DNA of 64,000 nucleotides from Flabesymbios commensalis. Taxonomy: Eukaryota > Annelida > Polychaeta > Terebellida > Flabelligeridae. Below, one piece after another: positions 22,231 to 32,565 of this stretch. Both the position numbers and the translations under genes were made by a program. The DNA lies in the NCBI GenBank assembly GCA_964017125.1, contig OZ024908.1, positions 80,413,499 to 80,477,498 of the forward strand, given 5' to 3'. The notes below the pieces were generated by a model. It had not been told where the DNA came from, searched no databases, and saw only the letters and a list, made by a program, of their open reading frames with translations. Each line of letters starts with the position of its first letter. Position 1 is the stretch's first letter.

Positions 22231-22749
22231 TCTCACTCTTGAGGGATTTTTTGTGAAACGCCTAATTCAAAATGGCCGCCATGCAATCACGAAAGCTATC
22301 ACATCCTCCTCAGTAACTGAGATAGACTTGATTCTTTCACAAAACCATAATTATGTTTTGTCATTAGAGGATAACACAAACGATATATACAGCGTTATCA
22401 TGTTTAAAATTCCACATTAACCCTTGTTCTCCCAAGTCTCTATCAGTTACAGAACGGCACATCTATTCATTAGCCTACGCATGCATGCAGTAATCTAACA
22501 CATCACCCATAAACGTAACAGACAGCATGATAGGCCGGAAAGCAATGTGTGGCATGACCGCAGTTACGGGACCATGACTGAACGGTTGTGAACTCAAGCA
22601 CATAATCGTAATGGATTACACCGCTGTGAATGAGATAAAAAACACACATTTTTGCAAAATACCGCACCTCTCACTTATATGAGTCAATCGATGCACACTT
22701 CTTTCTGTTTTTGGTTGCGCAATGCACTAAGACAATTGCTATGTTATCT
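22231..22749. other. No gene recognised
   Basis: CAAAATGGCCGCCATG near 22269 recalls the tandem unit at 61.4 kb. Otherwise nothing. Confidence 0.45.
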
Positions 22750-22905
22750 TAACGTCAAGAATAGGTCATGAGGAGCACTCATAGGCCTTATTACCATTGG
22801 TATAAGTCACTGACCATGAGGAGCACTGATAGTTCTTATTATCATTGATATACGTCACTGATCATGAACGGCAATTATAGCCCTTATAAGTCACTGATCA
22901 TGCTC
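22750..22905. repeat. About 56-bp tandem repeat, three copies
   Basis: Each copy has GTCACTGA(T/C)CATGA(G/A)GAGCAC-like and TTATTACCATTGGTATA-like phrases; the third copy is shortened. Confidence 0.7.
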
Positions 22906-23192
22906 TTATCGTTGCGTCTACTTCAGGTCACGATTATAAAATTATTTTATTTATAACACTATATGAGTTCATAGAAGATGATTTTGTGGTGACGGTCAAG
23001 TATTTGCAATATAAACATATTTCAACCACACATGGGTCTACACATTCCAAGACGGTAAGAATCATGTTTATCAATCAAGTAATAAGGCCTATGTAGAAAG
23101 GCAAATATAATTATATTTTCCTTGAAGTGAGCACGCTTTATGACGGCAGATTGTTTTCTACTATGGCCTCTGACAATCTGAACGACTCATGA

Positions 23193-23336
23193 TAAATGAA
23201 ATGAAATGAATGGGGTTTTATGCCGCATATTTTGTGCACAATAAGCTAACCTGGGACAGGAGAAACAGCATGAATGAGAGATTGAGACACTGTCCTCTAG
23301 ACACAGGATTCGAAATTCGTGTGAGGCCGAACACTG
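23193..23336 (-). mobile_element. SINE family E, 3' fragment
   Basis: AAATGAAATGAATGGGGTTT tail, TTGTGCACAATAAGCTAACC and CTAGACACAGGATTCGAAAT in reverse sense. Confidence 0.75.
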
Positions 23337-23437
23337 AAAAGATCATAACTATTGCCTACTACTGAACTATTAATTTTCTCTGTACACAGTTTGGTCATTA
23401 CCTTATATTTACGAGCAATTATGTTTGTATGTGAAGC

Positions 23438-23645
23438 TTAACCTTTTCAGCGCGAGAACCGTTTTTAGACGTCAGAATCTGACGGTCCCCGCACTGAAAA
23501 AAAGATATTTTAGCCGTAGACCCATGACACAGCTATTCAAATAAAGCGGAAAGAGCTAACAAAAACATTTATGATAATTTTAAATTGTAAAAACCATTCG
23601 GTCTCCATGGTTTATACAAAAATATTTGAGCGTTACGAGGGTTAA
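23438..23645 (-). mobile_element. TTAA family B element, hairpin reduced
   Basis: TTAACCTTTTCAGCGCGAGA at the left, GCGTTACGAGGGTTAA at the right. The hairpin has lost most of one arm, leaving GACGTCAGAATCTGACGG. Confidence 0.75.
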
Positions 23646-24169
23646 CACAGTATATCTGCAAGGCATGGGGAATGTCGGGTATGTAAGGGGCTGGGGCAAT
23701 GAGTTGTACCCCTTTTCGTAAGACCTACAGTGACTGGGCGATTCCATGGGCCACCCGTATGACCCTGTAGGTCACCGGGTGGTGGGAAAGAAGGCGCAGT
23801 GCGCGGCAGGGTGGCTAGGATTTATCAGACGGAGGCCCGCTGGCGGCCCGCTCGCGGCCCACCAAAGTTTGTGCTCCCCACACACGTATGGCAAGTCATT
23901 GGCTTCATAGTCGACCGTGTCAGGTCAACTATGAGACCGATGGCTTACCGTCTATGCAGAGTCAGCGGCCCATCACAAATTGTCGCCGTTATGGCTCAGA
24001 GTCAAGGTGGAACAGCGGTATATTATTCCTACTGTTATACTGAGAATGTGACAGTACTGATAGTGATTTATGGTCACTTTTCTCACATAAAGACTATATT
24101 TACAATCAATGACAGATGTTGTGACATTAATACTCCGTTATGAAGTAGGCTATTCCACTGATATAAGCC
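23646..24169. other. No gene recognised; imperfect palindrome
   Basis: GCTTCATAGTCGACC and GGTCAACTATGAGACC (about 23904-23940) form an imperfect inverted repeat within a frame of 114 codons at 23799-24143 that has no recognisable domain. Confidence 0.35.
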
Positions 24170-24243
24170 CTGTAAACACAAAACATTTGTACAATGTTGG
24201 GCCGACGTTGTAAAAATGTATAAAAATGTTTCGTGTTTGCTGA
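24170..24243. mobile_element. Short family D relative
   Basis: AAACACAAAACATTTGTACA, GGGCCGACGTTG and AAAATGTTTCGTGTTTGCTG form a shortened version of the 12169 copy. Confidence 0.7.
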
Positions 24244-24801
24244 AGTTCTAGATTCTTGTATACTCCTGCGGGTTTAATCAGTAACTGAATGCAAACAATG
24301 TTCTGCAAAGAATGTCTATAATTATGAATTTTAATATTATGACCCCTATCTGGTCAAGTCAACTTGAAACAAACCCCCTTCTACTTGTCATGAAATAAAC
24401 TTACCATATATATTTGCATCTTAAGTGTATTCGTGAACATTTGTGAAGCCATTGACAAGTCCCGATAATTATAATATCCGTGTTTTTTTCACCTCTCTCA
24501 ACTTAATGAAATTAGTTATTTTGTCGTCAACATTTTATAATAAAAAACTGTCAGTCCTATCAATTTATTAGTCGTCTACTTTTCTGGCTACGATTTTATT
24601 TATCTACTATTAGCTGTTTGGGAATGAAAGTTTATTTTCTACTAGATTTGAAATCAACCAATTTAATGGTTTGGCTTTGATATTCGATATCAGCTGTAAT
24701 ACAGGTCCCTGGGCTTATATTCAACATTGTTATTTTTCACATTTGAATTAATAATGTACACTATTAAACATCACGACACCTGGCTGATCGGGTATTCAAA
24801 C
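24244..24801. other. AT-rich DNA, nothing recognised
   Basis: No gene or element supported. Confidence 0.5.
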
Positions 24802-25077
24802 AGCAGTGGCGCATCCAGAGGGGGTGTCAGGGGGGGGGGGGGGTCCTGACCCTACTTTTCCAAAACGAAATTGCCTCAACGTCGATCAAAATTGCCAAAA
24901 TATCAGTAGGCCTATTTTACCTTCTCACATTCTGTGCTGTGGTTTTCACTACGAGACGTATACTGGTAGCAGCCCATATCGCACTCTAGCTGTAGATTGA
25001 CCACAAGGTATGGTAGGCCTGGTCTTGTATATGTGTGACTTGATCGTGTGAGAAAATACAAACGTTGTTCATTTTTC

Positions 25078-25130
25078 GTGCGATATGTGAAAATACAGCA
25101 CAACGGGTGCTGTATTTTCCCATATCGCAC
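25078..25130. repeat. 53-bp near-perfect palindrome
   Basis: GTGCGATATGTGAAAATACA and its complement with one mismatched pair, around GCACAACGGGTGC. Lies inside the hAT-like element. Confidence 0.85.
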
Positions 25131-25154
25131 TCAAATAAACACCGTTTGCATATC

Positions 25155-25211
25155 CTCAAAATTTACTAGGGTAGTGCCTCAAGTTGAGGCACTACTCTAG
25201 TAAATTTTGAG
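25155..25211. repeat. 57-bp near-perfect palindrome
   Basis: CTCAAAATTTACTAGGGTAG continues to TGCCTCAA, one central G, then the complement with one mismatch: 28-bp arms with practically no loop. Only 24 bp from the previous palindrome. Confidence 0.9.
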
Positions 25212-25408
25212 ATGGCACTGCATATTGCTAATGATTGATTGACAACTAAATGTGTATTTGTTCAATCGGAACCCCCGCCCCTCTTGTTCAAAATGCTGTA
25301 TCCGCCCCAGGAGTAAACGTTAGTTTTTCGTCTATATATTATGTTATAACAACGGAATAACGGGTGAGGATTAGTTTAACTTGTCGCATGGTCAGCAAAC
25401 AACATTTA

Positions 25409-25449
25409 TCCTGGCCCAGTTTAGCCTATGCCTGTGCACAAAGGTGACC
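25409..25449 (+). mobile_element. SINE family E tail fragment
   Basis: TCCTGGCCCAGTTTAGCCTA and TGTGCACAAAGGTGACC only. Confidence 0.7.
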
Positions 25450-26000
25450 CCCAGTTTTCAACAAGCAACGTGGTTTACAGAGAGCCTTTAACACAGGAAT
25501 TGTTTTTCGTACAATGTTAAAGTGTTATGCACGTAACGTCAATTGATCTATGTATACTGTTTTAAGTGGATTTGTCTAGTTTTTTTTAAATAAAAATAGT
25601 GATATTGTTGCCTACAAAATATTAGAAGATAGGCCTACTTTATCCGATCTTGTATTATTTTTGGACCAATCTGCTTATCATAGCTCATCATCTGATTATC
25701 CCGTAGTATTATTACTCCAGCTGTTCTGCCCGCAGCTTTACATTATCAAATGATCGAATGATTAAATAATGTTACCATTTATAGTTCTAGGCCCATCTAG
25801 ACTACCTGCATGCTTTGGGGGTGTTAACATCATTTTAACATAATTATACTTTCTGGCACAATACTTGAAATGCATATGACCGAACAAATGAATCATCTGG
25901 TTACGCAAATAGTGTAGAATAATGTCGTCAATAATAAATGACGATTGCAAGCAGTCTAAGAAACAGAAGAGATCAGACACAGAAAAAAAGAGAAATAGCA
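25450..26000. other. AT-rich DNA, nothing recognised
   Basis: No gene or element supported. Confidence 0.5.
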
Positions 26001-26814
26001 TTAACTCTTTAACCGCCAAATTATTTAATTGCAAGTTACACTCACTTGAAGTTGTGTCCCGCTCACGCGATCCACAACTTCAAGTGAGTGAAACTTCATA
26101 TTGCACAAAATGGATCAATGATCTCGACATCTTGCTGATTGATGTCACATTTAATCTTCACCATGTTTAAAGCTGCGCCTTATGATGAGAATGTTCAATT
26201 TTGTCAATTTTGAAAGTTTAATTTATATGAAGCTATATAACCTACTAATCTTAAATAAAAAATAAAAATGTAAAAAAACAATGTTATGGCACTGAAAAAG
26301 ACGAAACAATCTCTATTTCCAAGACATATACTGTCATGTAAACAAGTTTGTTAACAGCATACCACAATATAGACGGCAAATACTGATCATATCGGACGGC
26401 ATGTTCAAAGTAACCACATAGTTATATCAATAGCTGCCGCCCTTAATTGCTGTGGGAACGGGCTGATCAGGGGGGTTCCCCCGCAGCACTGAATGTCTGC
26501 TCAACGCTGGGCCGACGGCATCAACATGTTGCCCAATGCTGCAGGAACATTCAAACGTCCTTTAGCAGGTGTTTAGGTATACAAAAAGTTTGTTTGGGTT
26601 ACAGTCGGATTTATAAAATAGTGGATAAAAAATATTTTAAAAATCTAAAAATCCCGTAAAAAATAAAATCATGATCTGTGGGATACACTACTTCACTACA
26701 AAATAAAAAACAAAAATTGATGTCATCATAAGGAGCTGCTTTAAAGGCTGGTATTCAATGTAATAATAACAAATGAAAAAAAATTATAATCGGGATTTGT
26801 GGTCAAAGGGTTAA
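26001..26814 (-). mobile_element. TTAA family A element with internal insertion
   Basis: TTAACTCTTTAACCGCC at the left, hairpin 26040-26094 (CACTCACTTGAAGTTGTG and complement), then the body to CACCATGTTTAAAGC near 26170. The family body resumes near 26735 (CTTTAAAGGCTGGTATTCAA) and ends GTCAAAGGGTTAA. About 550 bp between is foreign; it includes a weak family D-like inverted repeat at 26484-26560. Confidence 0.65.
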
Positions 26815-27823
26815 CTGATATGAACATAGGCAGAAATACATAAGACAGATGTATTTCTGATATAGGACATTGGATGTTATCAGAAATGCATAATACACTT
26901 ATTCATTTGTGATGTTATTCAATTCAATGACACGAGCTACAAAGTGATATTGAAAAAATATCATCCACTCACCTGTGGTGTGTCTTGGAAGTTTCGCAGT
27001 TGGAGAAGAATATAATCAGTGATAATCCTGTATGTGATTGTAAATGTATTCTGCTCTTTTCTAATCATGAAGATGTGATATATGAGAACCAAAATTTGTC
27101 AACTAGTGATCAAAAAACTTTTAACGTGACGTCCGTTTTTCATGCTAAACCATTGAACACACATTTGCGCAGGATTGTAAACGAAAGTAAAGGTACAGTC
27201 TTGAAAGTCTACTACTAAATAATTTTCCTGGAATAATAATCGTCAGCTTTTCTAGGAACACAACCTGTCTCTTACGTAGCAGCCTTTAACACCTAAGCAA
27301 GCAGTTGAAATACAGGCGACCTCCACGCCAAAGCCGTTTTCACGAGCAAAATGAACACTCTAATGTAATCAATTTTTTTAAATGGCCACATCTGACCAAT
27401 TGGAAGGTTGAAGGTGAGCCCCCTCGACCTGGCTTGGCCACTGGTCAAAGGACAATTTTCCCGCCACGGCAGTTGTGCCTGCTGTTAAGGCCACACCCCA
27501 TATCTCCCTTCATTTCTGTCACTATGGGATATTTATGACGCCCCCATTTTCAGTCATACGTTGTGAATAATATAAATGTGCAGACGCGGACATACTTTTC
27601 ACCAGGGTGTATATCTTAGATAGCAGTTGGGTTATGTCTGGATTGTTAAATATTTAATGTGATGATTGAACTGCTCAACACTAGTGTAGTTGGAATTGTT
27701 ACTTTCCTCTTTGATTGTTGTTTCAATATCGAATTGGAATGCTGACCTTTGTTGCGTCGATATCGTAACATTTGGTTTTAAAAGGTCTTATGAAGTTATA
27801 CCACTACAAAATACAGCTTATTG
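26815..27823. other. No gene recognised; one plausible small frame
   Basis: A 77-codon frame at 26985-27218 has balanced composition with a CDCKC cluster, but no known domain and no splice context. I treat it as unproven. The rest has nothing supported. Confidence 0.3.
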
Positions 27824-28027
27824 TTAGCTCTTTAACCGCCAAATTATTTAATAGAAATTTTCATATGTATGAAAATTATTCGGATTTGACAAAATGGAGG
27901 TTAAATATGATCAATTGTTGCTGATTGATGTCACGTTTTTTCTGCAACATGATTTAAAGGTGGTACTTGGTGGGCTAATAAAAAATGAAAAACCGAATAT
28001 GATCGGGACCGGTGGTTCAAGTGTTAA
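27824..28027 (-). mobile_element. TTAA family A element without hairpin
   Basis: CTCTTTAACCGCCAAATTAT, then TTTTCATATGTATGAAAATT where the hairpin should be, the body (ACATGATTTAAAGGTGGTAC) and GGGACCGGTGGTTCAAGTGTTAA. A clean loss of the hairpin. Confidence 0.75.
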
Positions 28028-28289
28028 ACTCCCATTACATTGCACTTTATTGAATAGAGAATGGGCGACAAACTGTGGACGCTTTGGAGGCAAAGAAAAA
28101 TATAATATAGGCTGATAATAAATTGATTTTTTCATTACCAGGGACGAATTAAGTAATGGTATAGGGGCTGTGATCCATTTTGGACGTTTTAACTTTTTTG
28201 GCGGATGATATTAAATTTGGCTTTTTGGGGAATTACACGTTTTCACAATTTCTAATTATACAAAACCTTTCCGCTATGCTAACATAACA

Positions 28290-28690
28290 TATTATATGCT
28301 GTCAGTAACGTTTTTGCGCTAATTCCATCGAGGCCGGTAGCTTTATAAGACTTAAGCGATGGGAAAGGAATTTTAATATGATCGCACGTATGTGGAATAG
28401 GAATAATGTACATGAGGTATCCGGCGATAGTTTTGCATATACAAAATCTGTCAAGATAGTAACATTTCGCCGCTCATTTCCAATGTGATAAATACGTTTA
28501 TCTATCAAGGATGTGAAATACGTATCAAATTCATTGCCTATAGATTCTTGACATCCTTTATCATTTCCATACACTGTTAATTTGTTGATTGTTTTTCGAT
28601 GTTGATTTGTTTTCTGAAATATTGGCGAATTAAATTTATGTCATTTCTATTTGTAATACCTTGATTTAGCTCTTTTGATTTTCCACCACC
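28290..28690 (-). pseudogene. LINE reverse-transcriptase fragment
   Basis: On the minus strand, 28344 down to 28300 encodes SYKATGLDGISAKTLL, the conserved motif at the start of the reverse-transcriptase domain of non-LTR retrotransposons (families such as CR1 or Jockey use KATGPDGI-like forms). Upstream on the same strand, in another frame, are IGNEFDTYFTSLIDKR and, further out, KIKRAKSRYYK, both in the order expected for the stretch between endonuclease and RT. So it is a short, frameshifted internal piece; it has stops near 28645 and nothing after the KATGLDGI block. It borders the CAC array. The LINE clade cannot be fixed from this length. Confidence 0.75.
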
Positions 28691-28782
28691 CGCGGAAGAC
28701 ACGTTGCAACGTTGTTTTATTTATTTTTTTGTAACAACCGAGCACCAAGAAATTACAGTCAAGGCAAGACGACTGCTCACAC

Positions 28783-29960
28783 CACCACAACACCACCACC
28801 ACCATCACCTCCATCACCACCACCAACACCACAACCACCCACATCATCATCCATACCACCACCACCACCACCACACCACGATCACCACCACCAACAACGC
28901 CAACAGCCACAACACCACCATCACCAACAGCCACAACACCACCAGCATCAGCACCATCACCAATAGCCACAACACCCGGTCACTATCAGCACCACCTCCA
29001 CCAACAGCTACAACAGCCACAACACCACCACCATTACCACCACCAAAACAACATCACCAACAGCCACACAACCAGCATCATTAACACCACCACCAACAAC
29101 AACAACACATCAACTATAACACCACCACCACTATTAGCATCAACAACGACAAATATACCACCATCACGAACACTACCATCACCAACACATCCACCACCAC
29201 CACCACCGAATTTAACATTCACCATCATCACCACCACCATCACCACCGGCGGCACCATTACCAATAACACCACCATAACTATCAGCACCACCGCCACAGC
29301 AACCACTACCATCACTACTACCATCACAACCACATACACTCCCACCACCTTATCCACCACCACCACCATTGCCACCACAACCACTACCAGCTGAATTATG
29401 ACCACCATCATCATCGTCATCACAACCACTCCATTGTCAACAAAACCATCAGCACCACCACTATCACACCACCAACAGCAACAATACCACTACCATTAGC
29501 ACGATCAACACCACTAATACCCTCACCACCAGAAACATCAGCATCATCACCACCTTCACCATCAACGCCACCAACAGAAACAACAACCCCACCATGAGCA
29601 TCACTACCACAACCATCAGCACAACCACCAATACCAGCACATCAACAACAACACCACCACTGCCATCATCACGAACACTGTCATCACCACAACATCCACC
29701 ACCAACACGACCACCAAAGTTAACATTCACCACCATCACCACCATCACCACCACCATCACCACCAGCATCATCAGCACCAACAACACCATCACCACTATC
29801 ACCACCACCATCACCACCACCTCCCACCCCATCCACTACCGCCACCACCCCCAACACTGGACATTCACCACCATCACATCACTACCATCACCACCACCAC
29901 TATCATTACCACTACTACCACTACCATCACCCCACCATGCACCTATCACCCCCACCCTCA
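28783..29960. repeat. CAC/CAT-rich repeat tract
   Basis: Long imperfect (CAC)n with CAT, CAA and AGC triplets, purine-poor on the plus strand. His/Thr/Pro frames on plus and Val/Gly/Met frames on minus are artefacts. Imperfect 100-200 bp blocks recur (phrases like CCACCATCACGAACACT near 29158 and 29664), so larger blocks were copied. Confidence 0.95.
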
Positions 29961-30064
29961 CATCATCATCTGTACATCATTCATCTCATCAATTTACTAC
30001 AACGTTTTTATCGTATTATAATGTCACTTAAAAGACCTTTTGTGCCGAAAAGTGACGTAAAGCA

Positions 30065-30240
30065 ATGATTTACTACTACTACTACCATCACTATCATTAC
30101 CACTACTACTACTACCATCACCACAACCACCATCGTCACCACCATAAACATAGCTACAACCACCACCATCATCACATCCACCACCTCCACCACCTCCACC
30201 ACGGGTTACCATCCATCACCACCATCACCACCAACACCAC
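30065..30240. repeat. CAC-rich repeat, second block
   Basis: (TAC)n then (CAC)n triplets, separated from the first block by about 100 bp that includes AAAGTGACGTAAAGCAATGA, a SINE-tail-like phrase. Confidence 0.9.
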
Positions 30241-30514
30241 CGGCCCCGATGGCCCATTTGTATCGACTGGGGCTTGTAACTTGGAGTTACCAGGTTCGAA
30301 TTCCGGTCGGGATAATTGTTACCGTGGTTTTGCGTATACAGTGCTCCAAACTGTTCAAAGACATGGATTGTACAGTGCTGCCTATGGTACTGTGCACTAT
30401 GAGGAACCCTTGAAGTCATTCGAAATAATACTAGGGCATAGTACCCGCTTCGTGCTTCCTTCTGACGCGATGTGCAATTTGCAGAAAGCGACGTAAAGCA
30501 ATATCCACTCAAAC
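30240..30514 (+). mobile_element. tRNA-derived SINE inside the CAC tract
   Basis: The head has GATGGCCCATTTG (A-box-like) and CCAGGTTCGAATTCCGG (B box). The 3' end is GCAGAAAGCGACGTAAAGCA then ATATCCACTC, the tail found alone at 12788 and 52370. This is the only apparently full copy of that SINE family here. It splits the triplet array. Confidence 0.75.
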
Positions 30515-30604
30515 GGCAAACGGCAATCAATTGACAAGGTTGTCGAATGTTAGGCGACAAACAAATCGGCCAGGATTTGGCGACTAATTTGGTGTGACTG
30601 CAAG

Positions 30605-30850
30605 ATGCGACTAGCACCACGACCACCACCATAACAACCACTAGCATCACCACTACTACCGTCCCCACCACCATCATCATTACCAACACCACCATTACCA
30701 ACACCAAAACCATCACCACAAGACCATCACCAAAATCACCCTTACCACCACGTCGTCACCAAAACCAACAGCATCACCACCACTTCCACCACCGCCACCA
30801 ACAACACAACCACAACCACCACCATGCAACCGTCACTACCACCACCATAC
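30605..30850. repeat. CAC-rich repeat, third block
   Basis: CACCACGACCACCACCATAA and similar triplets downstream of the SINE. Confidence 0.9.
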
Positions 30851-31049
30851 CACAACCGCCCTGTGTTATTTGTCAGCGCTGTTACATGTAGGGATATTAC
30901 CTCAGATATAAGCTGGTTGGTATTATCGTTAATCGTTTGAATCCAGAGTGTAGTTTGTGATTCCCATAGAGGATGAGCTCCATATTTTATTTGTCAGTGT
31001 TTCTCCTGATATGAACGTTACAGAAATGAATTGTGTTTACTGGCTTATA

Positions 31050-31275
31050 TAAGGGCGGGGGCCCTGATGCAGTGAAGATCGCGGGGCTCGAAACCCGCTC
31101 TGGCATTCAAGCTTTAAGGAAACAAAATGTTTCTTCTTTGTTCACTCGTAAAGATTCAATATTGTGGAGAGCCTCCGTGACCGAGATGTAGCGTGCTCGG
31201 CGTCAGGTTCCCCTGACCAAGTTCAGCTTACTTGTGCACAAAAGTCGCCTGAAATCCCATTCATTTGATTTTTTT
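31050..31275 (+). mobile_element. SINE family E with target-site duplication
   Basis: GGGGGCCCTGATGCAGTG head, GGGGCTCGAAACCCGC B box, second module GTGACCGAGATGTAGCGTGC, tail CATTTGATTTTTTT. Flanked by the direct repeat ACTGGCTTATA at 31039-31049 and 31276-31286, showing target-primed insertion. Internally shortened after the second module. Confidence 0.9.
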
Positions 31276-31439
31276 ACTGGCTTATAATGCATATGAATAT
31301 TACAATTTTATGATTTAGGGGATATTGAAAAAAATTGTTTTTATTATGTCAAGTAAAAGTATTTTTAGCCGATCAAATCACTGTTACTGGGAATAAAAAG
31401 AGCGTTTAAACATCGTGATTTGCAAATGTTTTGTCTCAA

Positions 31440-31600
31440 ATTAAACAAATTGGAGTAATTTTCGCCCACTTGAAGTTGCGAGACAACCATGGTAACAATA
31501 ACTATCCGCCTTTAAGTGTGTCTGTAACGTGTTACACTTTAGATAGTTGATACCTTTTCACAATAAAACATATAAATAGGCATAAATGTGTGGAAAACCA
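31440..31600 (-). mobile_element. TTAA family A fragment
   Basis: TTTTCGCCCACTTGAAGTTG and TAAAACATATAAATAGGC recall family A; the second arm and the ends are missing. Confidence 0.35.
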
Positions 31601-31695
31601 TCATTATTTGTCTTCTGGTTGTCAAATATATGCTGTGGTCTTGTCAGTGTTCCATCTTCTTTGTCAGTGTTTCTACTTGACATGCCGCGGTCGTT

Positions 31696-32334
31696 TCAGT
31701 GTTCCGTCTTCAAAGAAACAATTATATGGTGACATAACACGTAGTGTGTGCAGTGCCCCTGTATCAGTGACGTATGTGTTTTGTGTACATACACCCCTGT
31801 ATAATAGTACAGCTCTGTGACCCTGCCTGACACCGGGTCAGAGGGGTCATGACACGGTGTCAGAGCCAGACAAAACAGAACCACAGAAGAGCACAGCACC
31901 CCACACAAACTCACATCATATGTCATTTGGTATGAGGAGACACGGAGTTTTTTGGGAGCGCGTAACGCCTTCCCAGCAAACACGAGACGTCGAACAAATT
32001 TTGATTTGATGTCGGGCCACCGTCTGCGACGCTGGCCCAGCATCAAACCAACACTGGTCCAACGTCTCGTGCTTGCTGGGTTCCTGTAGAAAGCCTGGTG
32101 AATGCAGCCTGTCTGCGCAGTCACTCGCCAGAGGGACATGTGATTCGTGCATGACTTATTTATAGCGAGAACAGCCCCCCAGCGCGTCATGCTACAATTA
32201 GCGGCAAAAGAAACACGATTGTGCAATAATTCACGAAATTCTAGCCGGACTTCTACCACACCCCGCTCCAAGTTTTGTGCGCTTTGGGCCTGCTCGGCTG
32301 TCAAATCTTCACACGGGATGGTGATTTTTTTCAA
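31696..32334 (-). CDS. Unproven 212-codon open frame
   Basis: The longest frame outside simple repeats. It runs through a complete family D element (31972-32080), which it reads as a stretch rich in RRRRW, so the frame cannot be an intact ancestral gene. The first 70 residues (for example EDLTAEQAQSAQNLERG) have ordinary protein composition but no recognised domain. Chance openness in a locally GC-richer patch is as likely as an exon relic. Confidence 0.12.
   Translation of the reverse strand: MKKITIPCEDLTAEQAQSAQNLERGVVEVRLEFRELLHNRVSFAANCSMTRWGAVLAINKSCTNHMSLWRVTAQTGCIHQAFYRNPASTRRWTSVGLMLGQRRRRWPDIKSKFVRRLVFAGKALRAPKKLRVSSYQMTYDVSLCGVLCSSVVLFCLALTPCHDPSDPVSGRVTELYYYTGVYVHKTHTSLIQGHCTHYVLCHHIIVSLKTEH
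31972..32080. mobile_element. Family D palindromic element, complete
   Basis: CCCAGCAAACACGAGACGTC at the left and GACGTTGGACC-type arms at the right ending CTCGTGCTTGCTGGG; centre GGGCCACCGTCTGCGACGCT. TT flanks on both sides; 109 bp like the 9585 copy. Confidence 0.87.
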
Positions 32335-32565
32335 AATTCAAATTATCCCAGATTATTAATTACCCCGGGGGTAATATGTCTATGTCGAAAATTACATAGC
32401 ACCTTTTTTCAAGGCTTGTTTTTAAAATATGTAGGGGAACGGCTCTAGCACAGTTCGGTGCATGCATGTTTTATATGTTACATGAAGCTACGATGTGAAA
32501 TGATTGTGTCGCAATTACAATTACAAATTTTTCAATGCATTTTTCTACAAATTTTGAATAAATCG

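Larger units (their letters stand above)
24802..25311. mobile_element. hAT-like non-autonomous element
   Basis: Left end CAGTGGCGCATCCAGAGGGG; right end, in complement, C(C)TGGGGCGGATACAGC. G-rich and C-rich blocks lie just inside. About 510 bp, no transposase. Two large palindromes sit in its middle. The lack of a clear 8-bp duplication leaves the family probable only. Confidence 0.65.

Noticed and set aside
28704-30719. Long His/Thr/Pro-rich and Val/Met-rich frames of 120-164 codons
   Set aside because: They are the six readings of an imperfect CAC/CAT triplet tract; open on both strands, no non-repeat domain.
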